Positions 1 through 7,598 of a stretch of DNA of 20,101 nucleotides are shown here, piece after piece. Each line of letters opens with the position of its first letter. Position 1 is the stretch's first letter. A program made the position numbers and the translations under genes. The DNA is from an uncultured Selenomonadales bacterium (lineage in GTDB: Bacteria; Bacillota; Negativicutes; Selenomonadales; Selenomonadaceae), in the NCBI GenBank assembly GCA_937915885.1, contig CALGGP010000373.1, positions 1 to 20,101 on the forward strand. Direction: 5' to 3'. The notes under the pieces were generated by a model that saw only the letters and a program-made list of their open reading frames with translations, was not told the DNA's origin and did not search any database.

Positions 1-3
1 TGA

Positions 4-96
4 CGAGCGCGTTGTGCGCGGGGCGAGGCAATCAGCGACGACTTTCTGCTCGAGCAAATTGATTGGCTCGTCGAAGGAGTTGAAGTCATTGATTAG
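4..96 (+). other. possible 3' end of an upstream gene (broken)
   Basis: In the frame starting at position 4 there is an open stretch ending at TAG (94-96) whose last residues (ISDDFLLEQIDWLVEGVEVI then D) look protein-like. They would overlap the proposed TTG start of the kinase at 89 by a few bases, the usual geometry of coupled operon genes. However, a TGA sits in the same frame at positions 1-3 and there is no start codon inside, so it can only be a real gene end if a frameshift or sequencing error lies near the window edge. Low confidence. Confidence 0.2.
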
Positions 97-2593
97 GAAC
101 AAAAAAATCATCGCCCAATTCGCGGGGCTGCTCTTCGTGCTGATCGCGTTCGGATTGGTGATGCAGTTCAAAGTCGGCGAAATGCTCAACACCACGCTCG
201 AGCGGGCAATCGCGCGACAGACAATGTATATGTCGGTCGTCGCCGAAGAAAAAATCGCGCAAGAGTTGACGGAGCTGCACTTCGCGGCAAATTATTTGGA
301 GGCGCACCCCGGACACGAGGCGGAAGTAAATATATTGGCGGGGCTCGAGCGCGCCGATCGGAGCGTGAAGGTCGGGCTGTTGCGATTGAAAGGCAATGCG
401 ATCATCGGAAAAATGCTGTCGAAGGACGAATTTACGCGATTGCCGATGGCGTCTCGCGGCTCCGACGTCGTAGATTATTGCGCGGGCCGCGGGCTGTTGT
501 TTGCGGTGCCGGTGATGGACGGCGGCAACGTCCGCGCGATCGTCTATCGGCTGTATTTGGACAGCCTGTTGACTGAAATGTTCGGGCGCATCGAATACAG
601 CTCGTCAAACCGATTGCTGATTCAGGAGCGCGACGGTCCGATCGTCATGCCGTATAAAGATTACGGCGACGACGACAAAAGATTTTTCGCCGATCCGCAA
701 ATCCGCGAAGGGTACGGGCGCGTTCGAGAACGGTTGAAAACGCATCGAGCCGCCGCCGTTTACTGTGAATGCGAACGCGGCAAATTTTTTCTGTTCGGAA
801 CCGATCTGCCGCAAACGAGTTGTTCACTGATCGGCTACGTGTCGCGAGACGCGGTCGCGGGTAACATTTCGCGCACGAACACAATGATCATCGTGCTGAT
901 TTCGCTGATATTGTTGCTGTTTTTGATCGCGAGCATCTATATATCTTTCGTCAACCGACGGGCGGAGCGCGCCGACGAGTTCGAGCGATTGAAAATCCAA
1001 GCCGATCAAGCCAACCAAGCTAAAAGTTCATTCTTGGCACTCATGAGCCACGAGCTGAGGACGCCTCTCAACGCCGTTATCGGAATGAATGAGATGATCC
1101 TGCGCGAGTGCCGCGATCCGAATGTACTCCGCTATGCTCAAAATGCGTCGTCGGCGGGCGAATCGCTTTTGTCTCTGATCAATGACATTCTCGACTTCTC
1201 AAAAATCGAGGCGGGCAAAATGGAGTTCGTCGAAGAAAAATTTCGGCTCGACGCGCTCATAAAAAATCTCGTCACCATGATCAAGCCCCGCGCGGAGAAA
1301 AAACATTTGACGTTCACCGTCCGCGTCCAGCCCGATCTTCCCAATGAACTTTTCGGTGACGCCGTCCGCATTCGGCAGATCGCAACCAATCTGCTGACGA
1401 ACGCCGTCAAATACACGCCGACCGGCGGCATCACGCTCGGCGTTTACCTGGAGCATCGCGTTGTCGACAAAATTGTTTTGACGATATCCGTCCGCGATAC
1501 GGGCATCGGCATTAAAGCGGAGGATAAGGAAAAACTTTTTGATGAGTTCAAGCGGCTCGACGTGCAAAAAAATAAAAACATCGAAGGCACGGGGCTCGGC
1601 TTGTCGATCACCTATCGCTTGCTGCAGATACTCGACGGGCGAATTTCGGTCGAAAGTGAGTACGGACGCGGCTCGGAGTTTCGAGTATATCTGCCGTTGA
1701 AAGTGCTCAACGACGCGCCGATCGGCAACATCGACGTCGAGCACACGGAATCGATGAAAAGATATCAGGCGAAATTTATTGCTCCCGACGCGAAAATTCT
1801 CGTCGTCGACGACAACGAAATGAATTTGACGGTCGTCGTCAGTCTGCTCAAGGATACACGCGTTCGGATTGATACTGCCGACGGCGGCGAAGAGGCGCTC
1901 CAAAAGATGGCGGCGGAAAAATACGATGTGATTTTCCTCGATCAGATGATGCCGCATATGGACGGGATCGAGACGTTGAAGCGGGCGCGGGTGATGCCCG
2001 ACAATAAAAGTGCGTCGGCGCCGATCATTGTGTTGACTGCAAACGCCGTCAGCGGGGCGCGAGAAAAATTTTTGGCGGCGTCGTTTACAGATTATCTCGT
2101 AAAACCAATCATCCCTGCGGTGCTCGAGGATATGTTGATGAAATATCTGCCGTCGGAAAAAATAAAACCGCCTTCGACGGCGATGGAAGAAGAATCGGCT
2201 GCGACGGTCGAGCGGAATTACGATAATTTGAATGTCGAGTTGGGGCTGATGTATTGCGCGGGCAAGGTTGACGTGTATAGAAATATATTGAAGGTGTTTT
2301 GCGCGCAAAAGACGAGTGAGCAGGCGAAAATGCGTGCGGCGCTCGAGCGCGAAGACTGGCTTGAATATACGACGTTTGTGCACGGGCTGAAGTCGACGGC
2401 GCTGTCGATCGGCGGCGAAAAAACGTCGGAGGCGGCGCGGGCGCTCGAGAGGTCGGGCAAAATATTGCTGTCGGAGCATTCGACGGCGGTTGAGAAGAAA
2501 GAGGCGGCGACGCATATAAAGGAGCAACATCCGATCGTGATGGAGCTGTATGATCGGCTGGTCGCGGACGGGCGGCAGTATCTGAAGGATTGA
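89..2593 (+). CDS. membrane hybrid histidine kinase (HisKA-HATPase-REC-HPt)
   Basis: A phosphorelay kinase of about 834 residues in the inner membrane. Membrane segments lie at about residues 7-27 and 266-288, flanking an extracytoplasmic sensor of roughly 240 residues that I do not recognise. The HisKA H-box reads FLALMSHELRTPLNAVIGM, with His about 320. HATPase motifs follow: NLLTNAVKYT, DTGIGI and GTGLGLS. The receiver (ILVVDDNEMN) has phospho-Asp about 618 in FLDQMMP and is followed by an HPt domain with His about 765 in VHGLKS. So all relay steps except the final response regulator are in one chain. I chose TTG at 89 because AAGGAG lies 9 bases upstream and the N-terminus then becomes a short basic stretch before the first membrane helix. 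The frame is open back to the window edge (GTG at 14 is another option). It lacks the C-terminal extension shared by the two kinases downstream. Output and signal are unknown. Confidence 0.93.
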   Translation: MIRNKKIIAQFAGLLFVLIAFGLVMQFKVGEMLNTTLERAIARQTMYMSVVAEEKIAQELTELHFAANYLEAHPGHEAEVNILAGLERADRSVKVGLLRLKGNAIIGKMLSKDEFTRLPMASRGSDVVDYCAGRGLLFAVPVMDGGNVRAIVYRLYLDSLLTEMFGRIEYSSSNRLLIQERDGPIVMPYKDYGDDDKRFFADPQIREGYGRVRERLKTHRAAAVYCECERGKFFLFGTDLPQTSCSLIGYVSRDAVAGNISRTNTMIIVLISLILLLFLIASIYISFVNRRAERADEFERLKIQADQANQAKSSFLALMSHELRTPLNAVIGMNEMILRECRDPNVLRYAQNASSAGESLLSLINDILDFSKIEAGKMEFVEEKFRLDALIKNLVTMIKPRAEKKHLTFTVRVQPDLPNELFGDAVRIRQIATNLLTNAVKYTPTGGITLGVYLEHRVVDKIVLTISVRDTGIGIKAEDKEKLFDEFKRLDVQKNKNIEGTGLGLSITYRLLQILDGRISVESEYGRGSEFRVYLPLKVLNDAPIGNIDVEHTESMKRYQAKFIAPDAKILVVDDNEMNLTVVVSLLKDTRVRIDTADGGEEALQKMAAEKYDVIFLDQMMPHMDGIETLKRARVMPDNKSASAPIIVLTANAVSGAREKFLAASFTDYLVKPIIPAVLEDMLMKYLPSEKIKPPSTAMEEESAATVERNYDNLNVELGLMYCAGKVDVYRNILKVFCAQKTSEQAKMRAALEREDWLEYTTFVHGLKSTALSIGGEKTSEAARALERSGKILLSEHSTAVEKKEAATHIKEQHPIVMELYDRLVADGRQYLKD

Positions 2594-2594
2594 G

Positions 2595-5321
2595 TCAATC
2601 GGTTGACGCCGCAAAGTCGTTGAAAATGCCGTCGAGCTCGTTGTTGGTCGACGACTTTAAAACGCGTTCTCTGATTGCGCCCTTCGACATGTCCAACCGA
2701 TCAAAAATTTTTCGTCCGCCGACGTCGCGCCCGCGGATCAATTGCACTCTGCCGACACCGGTATTTTGCTTTGCATACGACGCCAGCCCGCGCGCCTTGC
2801 CGATATTGTCTCGTCGCGTCGGATCATGCGGCTCGAGAATGTCGACGATATAATCTCTGTCGCCGCGTCGAACGATCAGAAAGTCGGGGAACATCGCATG
2901 AATTTCGTTGTTCTCCGTCGAATACGGAATGCACATCGACCACGGTTTGTTCGACGGATTTCTGATCCAACATACGAACTCCGCCCGCCGCCGCTCCTCG
3001 TCGAGCACGCCCGACTCCCAACCGTTGAGCTTGATTCGAGCCGTCCCGGTGTTTTTGTCGACGAACAGATGATCGCGATACTCCCGCCCGTCCCGATCGC
3101 GCGGAAAAATTATCGTCTCCGGCAGATAAAAATTGTGCGCGGTGACGATGTCGCTGTCGGCTACAATCTTGTCATACTCGCGCTTGACTTGATCGTTGCA
3201 CGTCGTGATCCGACGCCGATATTCGTCATTCAACGCGTGGAAACGATTTTTCGCAAGCCGCTCAAGCCGCGTGAGACAATCGGCGTCCGCCGCAAACAAT
3301 ATCACATCGAGCTTGCAATCGTTTATATCGTCGTCGCCCGCATAACTTCTCAAATACGCGTTGGCAAGCCCCTCGGACTTCAACTTCGTCTCCGCCGCGC
3401 GGAACTGCCGATCGAGATCGGTGTCGGTCGTGACGAATAAATTTTCCCCGACAACATTCTCGACCGTCCGACCGAACGCATCAAAAATCTGCGCCGACAA
3501 TCGAAATTGCAGAGCCTGTTGTTTCAACGCGTCGTATTTATTCGCGCGCTTGAGCCCGTCGATGTGCTCTCGTATCAGCTCGACCACCGCTTGATTGACT
3601 TCGTCGACCGCGTCAATGTGTATGCCGGTGCGCACGAACAGCCGCGCCAGCCTCATCATCGACTTCAGATAATCGTTGATCCTCACGCTCCGAATCCGAT
3701 AATTCAACAGCCCCATTTCGTTGACGGCTTCGACGACCGCCGCTCTGTCGAAGGTGTCTTTGCGCTCGACGGCGGCTCGAATAATTTTTTTTTCGATCGG
3801 CGGCTCGTCGTCGTGAGCGGGCTTAAAAAGATTGCCGCCAACATTTGTCGGCTGATCACTTCGATCGACAATCGGATCGGCGGAAGTTCGATCGACAGGC
3901 GTCGGGTCGGGACGAGACGGCTTGACTGTCAACGCAACGTTGGTTGAGTCGCCGGCGGCTTCGGAGTGAATGTCCGTCGGAATGTCGCCGCCCTCGGAAC
4001 TTTGAAGTGCGTCGACCACATCATGCGCCGTCGCCCGATCGAAATACGGCAGGTATAATCGAACATCGTTAAGCGTGTCGTCGACATCGATGCGGCGCTG
4101 CATCGGAGTGCGGATCATTCTGCCGAGCAGTTGAGCAATATAAGTGGCGTCCGTCGCCCGACGAAATGACATCATCGTTTCGGCTTGCGGACAATCCCAG
4201 CCCGTGGACAGATTTTCCTTGAAAAACACAACCTTGACTTTGTCGTTGCCCGCGATGTGCGACGGCTCCTCAAAAGCAACGCGCAAATTGTTTATGAGCA
4301 GATCGGATTCGGTTTGTCCGAACGTATGAACGACTTCGCCGACATCGAAATTAAATCCCGTCCGCGCGGAAATTCGCCTCAAGCACTCGTCGAGATCGGT
4401 CTCCGAAATTTTATCGCCCGCGCCGTTCGACACCTGCACCACGAATATCGGATTGAAAATTTTTTTGTGCTGTTCTCGACAGTATTGATGCCAATGATCG
4501 CATTTATCCTTCCAATCGTCCGCCGCCGCCTCGAGCATCGCCATCCCCTTTGACACAAAACTTTTCTCGCGCTCGTCGGGGTGCACGATGATGATGCGAT
4601 CCTTCAACAGCCCCGAGGCGCGCACTTCGTCGGCAGTCACGACAACCTTATGCACCGTCGACGGCAGCGTTTTGCTCACGAGCGCGTTGAATCGTTCGGG
4701 CGTCGCCGACATTCCGATCACCAACGGCGCCGGCGATAATTTATCCTCTGCGCTGCCTTTGATAAATTTCTGCATGATCGTCGTGGCGATCGCCGTCGCG
4801 CGTCCGGTTTTCATTCCGCGATGCGCCTCGTCGATGATCACATACAGCCGCTCCGATTTCTCGTCGATCGTATTCTGCAACGCGTCCCAAATCGTGTATC
4901 GTCGAAAATCCGAGTATCGCGTCAAGTTGCTGCTCTTGCCGAGTTTTTGCGTGTTCAAAAAATAAACCCGCCCGTCGCTCAAAATTTTTTGGTTGAAGTT
5001 GTCGTCCTCGATCATAATCAAATGCGCGTGATTGATGCCGTCGGCGTTGTGATAAAATTTGTCCAGCGATTGTTTGTTGAGCTCGGGCGAATCGGACAGC
5101 CATAAAAAAATCGCGTCGGATTGCGCGGGATGATTTTCGTCGCCGCGATACACGCTCTCGACGAACGCCGCCATCATGACGGTTTTGCCCGAACCCGTCG
5201 GCGCCGTAAACGAGATCACCTGTTGATCGCCGGTGAGTTTGAAAAACTGTTGAGCGGCGGCGGCTTTTTTCATCAGTTCGCGCCGCGCTTTCTCTTGAAA
5301 CGAAAACAATTCGAGTTTCAT
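2595..5321 (-). CDS. res: type III restriction enzyme Res subunit (helicase-nuclease)
   Basis: The 908-residue restriction subunit, an ATP-dependent translocase that cleaves DNA together with the Mod protein encoded upstream in the same operon. Superfamily 2 motifs are clear: Walker A APTGSGKT at about 40-47, DEAH box IIDEAHRGM near 164-167, SATP near 205, and a late helicase motif with STGWDCPQAETMMSFRR and QLLGRMIRTP. The C-terminal nuclease-like region begins FPDFLIV (about 811), but the expected (D/E)xK is replaced by DILEPHD (about 827-833), a pattern I believe recurs in a subgroup of these proteins. Start ATG has GGAGG 8 bases upstream. It begins 18 bases after the small DUF1902 gene. 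Its stop is separated by a single base from the stop of the convergent kinase, leaving no room for a terminator. Confidence 0.93.
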   Translation of the reverse strand: MKLELFSFQEKARRELMKKAAAAQQFFKLTGDQQVISFTAPTGSGKTVMMAAFVESVYRGDENHPAQSDAIFLWLSDSPELNKQSLDKFYHNADGINHAHLIMIEDDNFNQKILSDGRVYFLNTQKLGKSSNLTRYSDFRRYTIWDALQNTIDEKSERLYVIIDEAHRGMKTGRATAIATTIMQKFIKGSAEDKLSPAPLVIGMSATPERFNALVSKTLPSTVHKVVVTADEVRASGLLKDRIIIVHPDEREKSFVSKGMAMLEAAADDWKDKCDHWHQYCREQHKKIFNPIFVVQVSNGAGDKISETDLDECLRRISARTGFNFDVGEVVHTFGQTESDLLINNLRVAFEEPSHIAGNDKVKVVFFKENLSTGWDCPQAETMMSFRRATDATYIAQLLGRMIRTPMQRRIDVDDTLNDVRLYLPYFDRATAHDVVDALQSSEGGDIPTDIHSEAAGDSTNVALTVKPSRPDPTPVDRTSADPIVDRSDQPTNVGGNLFKPAHDDEPPIEKKIIRAAVERKDTFDRAAVVEAVNEMGLLNYRIRSVRINDYLKSMMRLARLFVRTGIHIDAVDEVNQAVVELIREHIDGLKRANKYDALKQQALQFRLSAQIFDAFGRTVENVVGENLFVTTDTDLDRQFRAAETKLKSEGLANAYLRSYAGDDDINDCKLDVILFAADADCLTRLERLAKNRFHALNDEYRRRITTCNDQVKREYDKIVADSDIVTAHNFYLPETIIFPRDRDGREYRDHLFVDKNTGTARIKLNGWESGVLDEERRRAEFVCWIRNPSNKPWSMCIPYSTENNEIHAMFPDFLIVRRGDRDYIVDILEPHDPTRRDNIGKARGLASYAKQNTGVGRVQLIRGRDVGGRKIFDRLDMSKGAIRERVLKSSTNNELDGIFNDFAASTD

Positions 5322-5339
5322 TGACAGTGCCTCCGAAAA

Positions 5340-5564
5340 TTACGGCGTGGTGACGTCGATCGATTTTTCGATCTCGAACTTCACGGCGTCATACTTCGGC
5401 AAGTTGTTTAATTCAATGAGTTCGGGCGCCGCCGATATGACCCGTTTCATCAGCTTTTCTACCGAGTCCGCCTCCAAAATCAAGCCCCGCAGGTCGCCGC
5501 CGTCTGTAAACCACACTTGGGCTTCATCGTCCCAAATAAATTTTACGACGCATTCACGCTTCAT
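5340..5564 (-). CDS. small DUF1902 / HicB-fold protein
   Basis: A 74-residue protein resembling DUF1902, a HicB-antitoxin-like fold. It begins MKRECVVKFIWDDEAQVW, continues with a strand-turn GDLRGLILEADS and then a helix ending with PELIELN, which is the usual order for the family. I chose ATG 5564 because GAGGT, overlapping the stop codon of mod, lies 8 bases upstream. It sits between mod (10-base gap) and res (18-base gap), so the three are co-transcribed and probably coupled. No HicA toxin-like partner is visible. It could be an orphan antitoxin-like regulator, a modulator of the restriction subunit, or a passenger. Family assignment is by sequence pattern only. Confidence 0.8.
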   Translation of the reverse strand: MKRECVVKFIWDDEAQVWFTDGGDLRGLILEADSVEKLMKRVISAAPELIELNNLPKYDAVKFEIEKSIDVTTP

Positions 5565-5574
5565 GTATGTCACC

Positions 5575-7533
5575 TCAACCGATAAAATTTTCAAGGTAGT
5601 CTCGATAGAGTTGATAGGTTTTTCGATCGCGGAAGTTTTGAATCATCGAGACGTAGCCGTCGGTCGAATCGGTCACTATGAATATCGTCTCGATCGTCGG
5701 TTGATCCAAAATTTGTCGCTCGAACTCCATAAAATATTTTTCGTCGAACAGCACGGCGAATTTGTTTTCGATCAAGATCATCAGCGGCGGCAATTTTTGA
5801 TCGGCGTCGACCGTCGGGCATCGTCCATGTCCGCCCGCCTTCAACCACATCAACGGCAATATTTCTTTAAACCGCCTGCCGAGTGCGACCGCATTCTTGT
5901 CGAGAAAACCCAACTTGAAAAAAATTGCATTCGATCGAAAACCGTCCGACATCGGAAGTTCACTGCCGAGATAATTGCCCTTGAGCGGCGCGCCGTTGAT
6001 GTCGTGTCCTTTGATCGAGCAGACCGTTCGCGGCCACGTCACGTATCGAGCGATCCCGAGTGCTTGCCAATGGGCGTCGTCGGGCTGAAGACCGTCCGCG
6101 CGGAGCTGTTTTTCTTCGGCGTCGGAGACTTCGTTGTTGGTGATCATGATGCAACGTCGACGCCCGCCGTCCTCGGCGTTTAGGAGATTGACGGCGTGCG
6201 CGGTGGTGCCCGAGCCCGCAAAAAAATCTACGATCAACGCCTCGGGCTTATCCGCCAACACAGATTTTAAAGTGTCGCGGACGGCGTACAACGACTTCGG
6301 GAACGGAAAAAATCTGCCGGGCAAAATCCTGCGGAGCAATCGCGAGCCGTATTCGCCCGCGCTGTGCGATTGACGGTTCCAAACGGTTTTCGGGAATCGT
6401 TTTATCGATTGTTCGCCCGACTCCTCGACGATGACGACGCCGTTGTCGTCCCTGCCGACAATTTTTATTTGCCCCGAATTAATTCTTTCGCGTTGCTTTT
6501 TTCCGAGGTATAATAACGACCATCGATCCAGATTTTTATTGTAGGCGCCGACTTTTGCGAAGCCGTCTTCGACGAGTTTGCGAAGACCGGCGGCGGTCAT
6601 CTGCCAACGTTTTTCGTCTTGAGTTCCTTCGGCGATGGGCCACACAGTTACAAGCCCTTCTCGATCGAAAAGTTCACTGCGGAGTTGCGAACGGTTCAGC
6701 GCTTCGCCGACGTCAACGATTTTTTTCTTGATCGGATCGATGTAAACGGGATAAAAACATCCGGGAGAGCGTTCGCGGTCGGAGTCCAGGCCGCCCCTCA
6801 GTAACCTCTCCCACCGAACCGGGGTTCGCCGGGAGTGGTTACTTTCAGCAACCTCTCCGTCGGTCAGTTTCTTGTACCCTACTTCTGAAGTAAACAACGG
6901 ATCCTCCAACATTGCCGGTCCCGATTGCCCCAAGTAGACGAAGAAGGCGTACTCCTCGACGCGATACATCTCGTGGTCGCGGGCAACGCCGTTGGGATTG
7001 ATCACGATGCTCACCATTTGGATATGCGCCTCGGGGAAAATCTCTTCGAGCAGACACCCCAAGTGCAGATACTCGTGCTCGTCGATGGTCACGATCAACA
7101 CCGAGTCGGCGGGATTCAAAATTTCTTTCGCCAATTCCAGTCGCCGCTTCATCATCGACAGCCACTTACTGTGTCGATAGGCGTCCGTGCCGTCGACGTA
7201 ATCATTGTTGTACTTCCAATCGCGGGCGCCGGTGTTGTACGGCGGATCGATGTAAATGCAATCGACCTTTCGATCGGCGCATACGTACTTCAAAAGTTGC
7301 AGCGCATGATAATTCTCCGCCTCGATCAGCACGTGCCACAGCTCGGAGTCGGGCGCGTTGCAAACTTCGTCCAAGCGTTGGAGACTCGGATAAATTTCTC
7401 CGAACGATTCTTTATGCTCCTCGAACACCAGCCCGAATTTTTTATCGCGTTTCAGACGTCGAACTTCCGCGCGGATTTGATTGCGGAGATCGGCGTCGGT
7501 AATTTTTTGTATGAGCTCGTCGAGCGCGGACAT
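5575..7533 (-). CDS. mod: type III DNA methyltransferase (Mod), N6-adenine, beta class
   Basis: The modification and target-recognition subunit of a type III system, 652 residues. The catalytic motif DPPYNTG (about residues 96-102) precedes the SAM-binding motif DFFAGSGTTAHAV (about 434-446); this order defines beta-class amino-methyltransferases, and DPPY implies adenine N6 methylation. The long region between the motifs should hold the target recognition domain. The C-terminal 120 residues (LMILIENKFAVLF onward) match the tail typical of Mod-like proteins paired with this kind of Res. Start ATG 7533 has GGAG 8 bases upstream; a GTG three codons earlier is less likely. It is the first gene of the mod-DUF1902-res operon, behind a palindromic promoter region. 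A long imperfect hairpin lies inside the coding sequence at 6800-6843. I see no simple-sequence tract that would suggest phase variation. Confidence 0.93.
   Translation of the reverse strand: MSALDELIQKITDADLRNQIRAEVRRLKRDKKFGLVFEEHKESFGEIYPSLQRLDEVCNAPDSELWHVLIEAENYHALQLLKYVCADRKVDCIYIDPPYNTGARDWKYNNDYVDGTDAYRHSKWLSMMKRRLELAKEILNPADSVLIVTIDEHEYLHLGCLLEEIFPEAHIQMVSIVINPNGVARDHEMYRVEEYAFFVYLGQSGPAMLEDPLFTSEVGYKKLTDGEVAESNHSRRTPVRWERLLRGGLDSDRERSPGCFYPVYIDPIKKKIVDVGEALNRSQLRSELFDREGLVTVWPIAEGTQDEKRWQMTAAGLRKLVEDGFAKVGAYNKNLDRWSLLYLGKKQRERINSGQIKIVGRDDNGVVIVEESGEQSIKRFPKTVWNRQSHSAGEYGSRLLRRILPGRFFPFPKSLYAVRDTLKSVLADKPEALIVDFFAGSGTTAHAVNLLNAEDGGRRRCIMITNNEVSDAEEKQLRADGLQPDDAHWQALGIARYVTWPRTVCSIKGHDINGAPLKGNYLGSELPMSDGFRSNAIFFKLGFLDKNAVALGRRFKEILPLMWLKAGGHGRCPTVDADQKLPPLMILIENKFAVLFDEKYFMEFERQILDQPTIETIFIVTDSTDGYVSMIQNFRDRKTYQLYRDYLENFIG
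6800..6843. repeat. long imperfect inverted repeat inside mod
   Basis: Two 21-base arms (6800-6820 and 6823-6843) pair at 18 of 21 positions around a 2-base turn. The outer arms are AGTAACC and GGTTACT. It lies in the probable target-recognition part of mod, reads in frame (residues including SNHSRRTPVRWERLLR), and does not interrupt the gene. Confidence 0.6.
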
Positions 7534-7550
7534 AAAAAACACTCCAAACC

Positions 7551-7595
7551 GTGATATAGTGTCGATACTTTATCACAGCGGAGTGCATAAGGCAA
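7551..7595 (-). promoter_or_regulatory. mod promoter with operator-like palindrome
   Basis: Read on the minus strand, TTGCCT (7595-7590) and TAAAGT (7572-7567) are separated by 17 bases and form a weak sigma-70-like promoter for mod. A 26-base inverted repeat (7551-7576) has 10-base arms GTGATAAAGT and ACTATATCAC, matching at 9 of 10 positions around a 6-base spacer, and covers the -10 and likely start site. That is the geometry of a repressor operator. The regulator is unknown; the DUF1902 protein or the HNH-BRO protein are possible but unsupported candidates. Confidence 0.5.
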
Positions 7596-7598
7596 TGA

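Noticed and set aside
1199..2614. A 471-codon open frame antisense to the first kinase
   Set aside because: Composition is extremely rich in Arg, His and Asp, there are no domain motifs, and it exactly shadows a clear kinase in the codon-biased DNA.
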